Below, in pieces: positions 61,998 through 64,000 of a DNA stretch of 64,000 nucleotides. Where the stretch lies: assembly GCF_014192335.1 (NCBI RefSeq), contig NZ_JACHXU010000008.1:62001-126000 (forward strand). Direction: 5' to 3'. Below the pieces are notes generated by a model that worked only from the letters and a program-made list of their open reading frames with translations, made no database searches and was not told the origin of the DNA. The translations under genes were made by a program, and so were the position numbers. The first letter of the stretch is position 1. Every line of letters starts with the position of its first letter. The DNA is from Aporhodopirellula rubra (GTDB lineage: Bacteria; Planctomycetota; Planctomycetia; Pirellulales; Pirellulaceae).

Positions 61998-63452
61998 ATG
62001 GACAGAGAGATGCCTCGTGAAAACCGTCAGTGTCGACGGATTTCTAAGAAGCGAATTTGGCTAGCAAATTTGATTGATTCAAACTTGCTCAAGCTGGGAG
62101 CCGGTGTGTCGGTGGGATTTGCCTCGTGCGGTCTTATCGGAGCGACGGTGTCTGCCGCAGACGTTCAAGCGTCTGGTGGCGTCGTTCGGAGCAATCCTTA
62201 CGTGACACCAACTTCGTCGCCTGAAAGCTTGTTTCCGTCGGCTGAATCTTCCGCGAGAGTCGCCCAAACCTCGGATTTGCAATACTCGGAGCTTCGGCTC
62301 AAGAGCATTGGAACCGCCGTCGGTTTGGTACCGATCGGTAATCCGCGTTCGGTTTCGCCGGCGATCGAGATTACTCAGCCGAGTGCGTCAAAGATTCGCG
62401 TGAATCCGATGGCGAGCACCTCGTCCGACTTGATTGAACAACCTGTGGTTGCGTTGGACCAAGGCGAGAGCCAAACGTCCAATCACCCTCGAATCTTATC
62501 GATTCGTCGCAGTGGAAACGCCCCGGCGGCTGACAAAATCGCTGTCGAAATGCCTGTCGAGTCTGACGGACCACAATGGGGCGTCCCCGCGGTAGCCGAA
62601 GCGAACGTGCCGAAGACTCAAGCGGTCAACACGACCCCTCCGGCAATCGCATATCAGAATCCTGACCCCGTCGTGATTCCGCAGCCTTCGATGTCGTCAG
62701 CGAATGTGGCTGCGTCCGAGCGGCCTACTGCGAGCGTTCCTGTCGCGGTTGTCGATGAAGCTGACCGTGAGCCGGTGTCGTTTTCATTCAGCGATTTTGC
62801 TGAGGTGGCGAACGCCGTAACTGCTGAAAATGCGTCGAAAACCCATGAGGTTGCGGCGAAACCGGCAAAGGTCGTCAAAGCGGTTCGGCGAAACACGGAA
62901 CCCGAAACGTTCATCATTCCGCCACCGCCCGCGGGCGATTTCGCCACGGTCGCACAGGCACCGAAGGCCGCCGAGGAGGCGGAATCGTCGATGGATTCCG
63001 AGCCGTTGCCGCTCCTGCCTGCACCGAGTCGGCAGTGGGTTGCGTCGGGTTCATCATCGAACGCATCAAAATACACCCAACGTCATCGGCAGCACGTCGA
63101 AGTGGCTGCACCACCGATGATCTCAACGGCCAGACGGGAACAAACCGGGACGGTTTCAGCCGCCCCGATTGTTCCGGCAAAACTCGCTGGTTTCGCACTG
63201 CCCAAACCGGCAGAGGTGAAAGAACCCACGGAATCGCAGAAGGTCGTCGCTCCCGTAGCGAAAGCTCCGGAATCGGCGTTGATGCGAGAAATTCGTGAAA
63301 CTCATCCGACGGCACGCGTCAGCATGGCGGAGATGAAGAACCAGGTAATCGTTCGGGGCGTTTGTCGCACCCGAGAACAGGCGACCGAGATCGTTCGCTT
63401 GATCCGCAGTCAGTACTTGATTCCTGTGGATGACCAACTGGTTATCCGTTAG
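61998..63452 (+). CDS. Exported protein with a BON-like C-terminus, function unknown
   Basis: From the ATG at 61998 the protein has 484 residues. A basic N-terminus leads to a hydrophobic signal (LKLGAGVSVGFASCGLIGATVSAAD). Most of the chain is low-complexity, rich in Ala, Pro, Val, Ser and Glu, with no clear domain. The last 60 residues (REIRETHPTARVSMAEMKNQVIVRGVCRTREQATEIVRLIRSQ and a final VDDQLVIR) look like a small BON or secretin-N-like alpha/beta module. The gene is 73 bases upstream of a BBP7 barrel gene in the same direction, so it may act in the outer membrane or periplasm with it. This C-terminal call is tentative. Confidence 0.65.
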   Translation: MDREMPRENRQCRRISKKRIWLANLIDSNLLKLGAGVSVGFASCGLIGATVSAADVQASGGVVRSNPYVTPTSSPESLFPSAESSARVAQTSDLQYSELRLKSIGTAVGLVPIGNPRSVSPAIEITQPSASKIRVNPMASTSSDLIEQPVVALDQGESQTSNHPRILSIRRSGNAPAADKIAVEMPVESDGPQWGVPAVAEANVPKTQAVNTTPPAIAYQNPDPVVIPQPSMSSANVAASERPTASVPVAVVDEADREPVSFSFSDFAEVANAVTAENASKTHEVAAKPAKVVKAVRRNTEPETFIIPPPPAGDFATVAQAPKAAEEAESSMDSEPLPLLPAPSRQWVASGSSSNASKYTQRHRQHVEVAAPPMISTARREQTGTVSAAPIVPAKLAGFALPKPAEVKEPTESQKVVAPVAKAPESALMREIRETHPTARVSMAEMKNQVIVRGVCRTREQATEIVRLIRSQYLIPVDDQLVIR

Positions 63453-63525
63453 TCGCAACAACAAAATTCTGTCATTCGCAACGTGTCGGTCTGGTGACCG
63501 CCAAACAATGTCTCGAGGTTCGATC

Positions 63526-64000
63526 ATGAACATTACTTGGATTCCTCGCACCAATCAGTGCCCCAGCGAGGTCGTTTCTCGCTTTCGAGTCGGCTTGGGT
63601 GTCGCTCTGGCAACGCTCGCGTGTTCACTCACCGGGACGGTTGTGGAAGCTCAACAACTCACCAGTCTTCAGCACGAAGGGAAGTCATTCCAAGTTGTGC
63701 CGGCGTCGGAGATGTCGAGCCTCTTATCGGCTCCGATGTCGAATTTCGACAGCGACATCGCTCAGGTGGCATGCATGAGTGGCGGTTCGCAATGTGCCAG
63801 CGGCAGTTGCAACACCGGTCAATGTAGTGGCCAGTGTGGCGGAAACTGCGGCGGCACCGTCTGTGGGAGCTCCTGCGGACTCAGTTGCCCGACCTGTGAC
63901 CCGTATTGCTACGGCCGTGTCGACGCTCTCATGATGCGTCGTGAGGGGCTGTCGCGGTTCACTCGTTCGAGAGAGTTCGCGATGGACGAATACGACTTCG
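63526..64000 (+). CDS. BBP7-type barrel protein with Cys-rich linker, 3' truncated
   Basis: An open frame runs from the ATG at 63526 (or 63508) to the window edge without a stop; 158 residues are visible. A signal peptide (VGLGVALATLACSLTGTVVEA) is followed by a polar stretch, then about 45 residues containing 13 cysteines mixed with Gly and Ser (CASGSCNTGQCSGQCGGNCG and on). The barrel start CYGRVDALMMRREGLSRF matches the first strand of BBP7 proteins. The complete BBP7 gene at 50176-51822 also has a Cys-rich patch before its barrel. Probable outer-membrane porin-like or structural protein. Confidence 0.75.
   Translation, partial: MNITWIPRTNQCPSEVVSRFRVGLGVALATLACSLTGTVVEAQQLTSLQHEGKSFQVVPASEMSSLLSAPMSNFDSDIAQVACMSGGSQCASGSCNTGQCSGQCGGNCGGTVCGSSCGLSCPTCDPYCYGRVDALMMRREGLSRFTRSREFAMDEYDF

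Noticed and set aside
1..64000. tRNA, rRNA, CRISPR array, insertion sequence or prophage
   Set aside because: I looked for cloverleaf-like segments, regularly spaced repeats, transposase motifs and phage genes and found none that could be supported by eye.

Overview
The window looks like chromosomal DNA of a marine planctomycete, probably a Rhodopirellula-like member of the Pirellulaceae. Markers visible in the sequence are two DUF1559 prepilin-like proteins with the H-X9-DG motif, two BBP7-type outer-membrane barrels, a CxxCH-containing PVC-type haem protein, a CRTAC1 (FG-GAP/ASPIC) lipoprotein, a sulfatase, and an exported protein with an LEDRRVLA-type N-terminus. Base composition is moderate and fairly even. 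I saw no insertion sequence, prophage, CRISPR array, rRNA or tRNA, so this reads as ordinary chromosome rich in carbohydrate-use genes.

Layout. 1-2.7 kb: the tail of an operon of proton-translocating antiporter (MrpD/NuoN-like) subunits. 2.8-4.3 kb: a DUF1559 protein and a 56-residue lipoprotein. 4.6-13.4 kb: a rhamnose island with an AraC regulator divergent from a RhaT-type transporter, a GH106 alpha-L-rhamnosidase and a sugar isomerase, followed by a convergent sulfatase. 13.6-18.5 kb: housekeeping genes purH, hisF, a DUF721/DciA-like gene and dnaN, with a structured 468-base intergenic region carrying DnaA-box-like sites, then cutA. 18.5-22.5 kb: a GH13_18 sugar phosphorylase overlapping a GT4 glycosyltransferase, plus a HAD hydrolase, possibly for glucosylglycerate-type compatible solutes. 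22.9-29.5 kb: two small unknown genes, a class II photolyase and a large PVC-type haem protein.

29.6-36.4 kb: a sugar-sensing island. A periplasmic sugar-binding protein overlaps a hybrid histidine kinase (LuxP/LuxQ-like layout). It is followed by a glycosidase-like protein divergent from a LacI regulator and by a TPR-like exported protein. An identical 18-base element occurs on both sides of the LacI gene. 36.5-41.1 kb: DUF1559, a small lipoprotein and CRTAC1 on one strand, with a strong hairpin after DUF1559. 41.3-47.8 kb: a second LacI regulator divergent from a GPH-type symporter and a 1172-residue GH94-like (alpha/alpha)6-barrel protein. The regulator's own start region and the divergent gap hold four copies of a TGCAACCGGTTGCA-like operator spaced by whole helical turns; this is the most distinctive regulatory structure seen.

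48-64 kb: an M13 metalloprotease, a BBP7 barrel, a five-repeat SdrD-B surface protein, a YdjM-type membrane protein, a zinc-ribbon/TM/alpha-beta hydrolase fusion, a DinG-like helicase lacking one Fe-S cysteine and overlapped by a GNAT gene, a SpoU/TrmH rRNA methylase, an exported protein of unknown function, and a BBP7 gene cut by the right edge.

All product calls come from reading the translated sequence and motifs; no database search was run.
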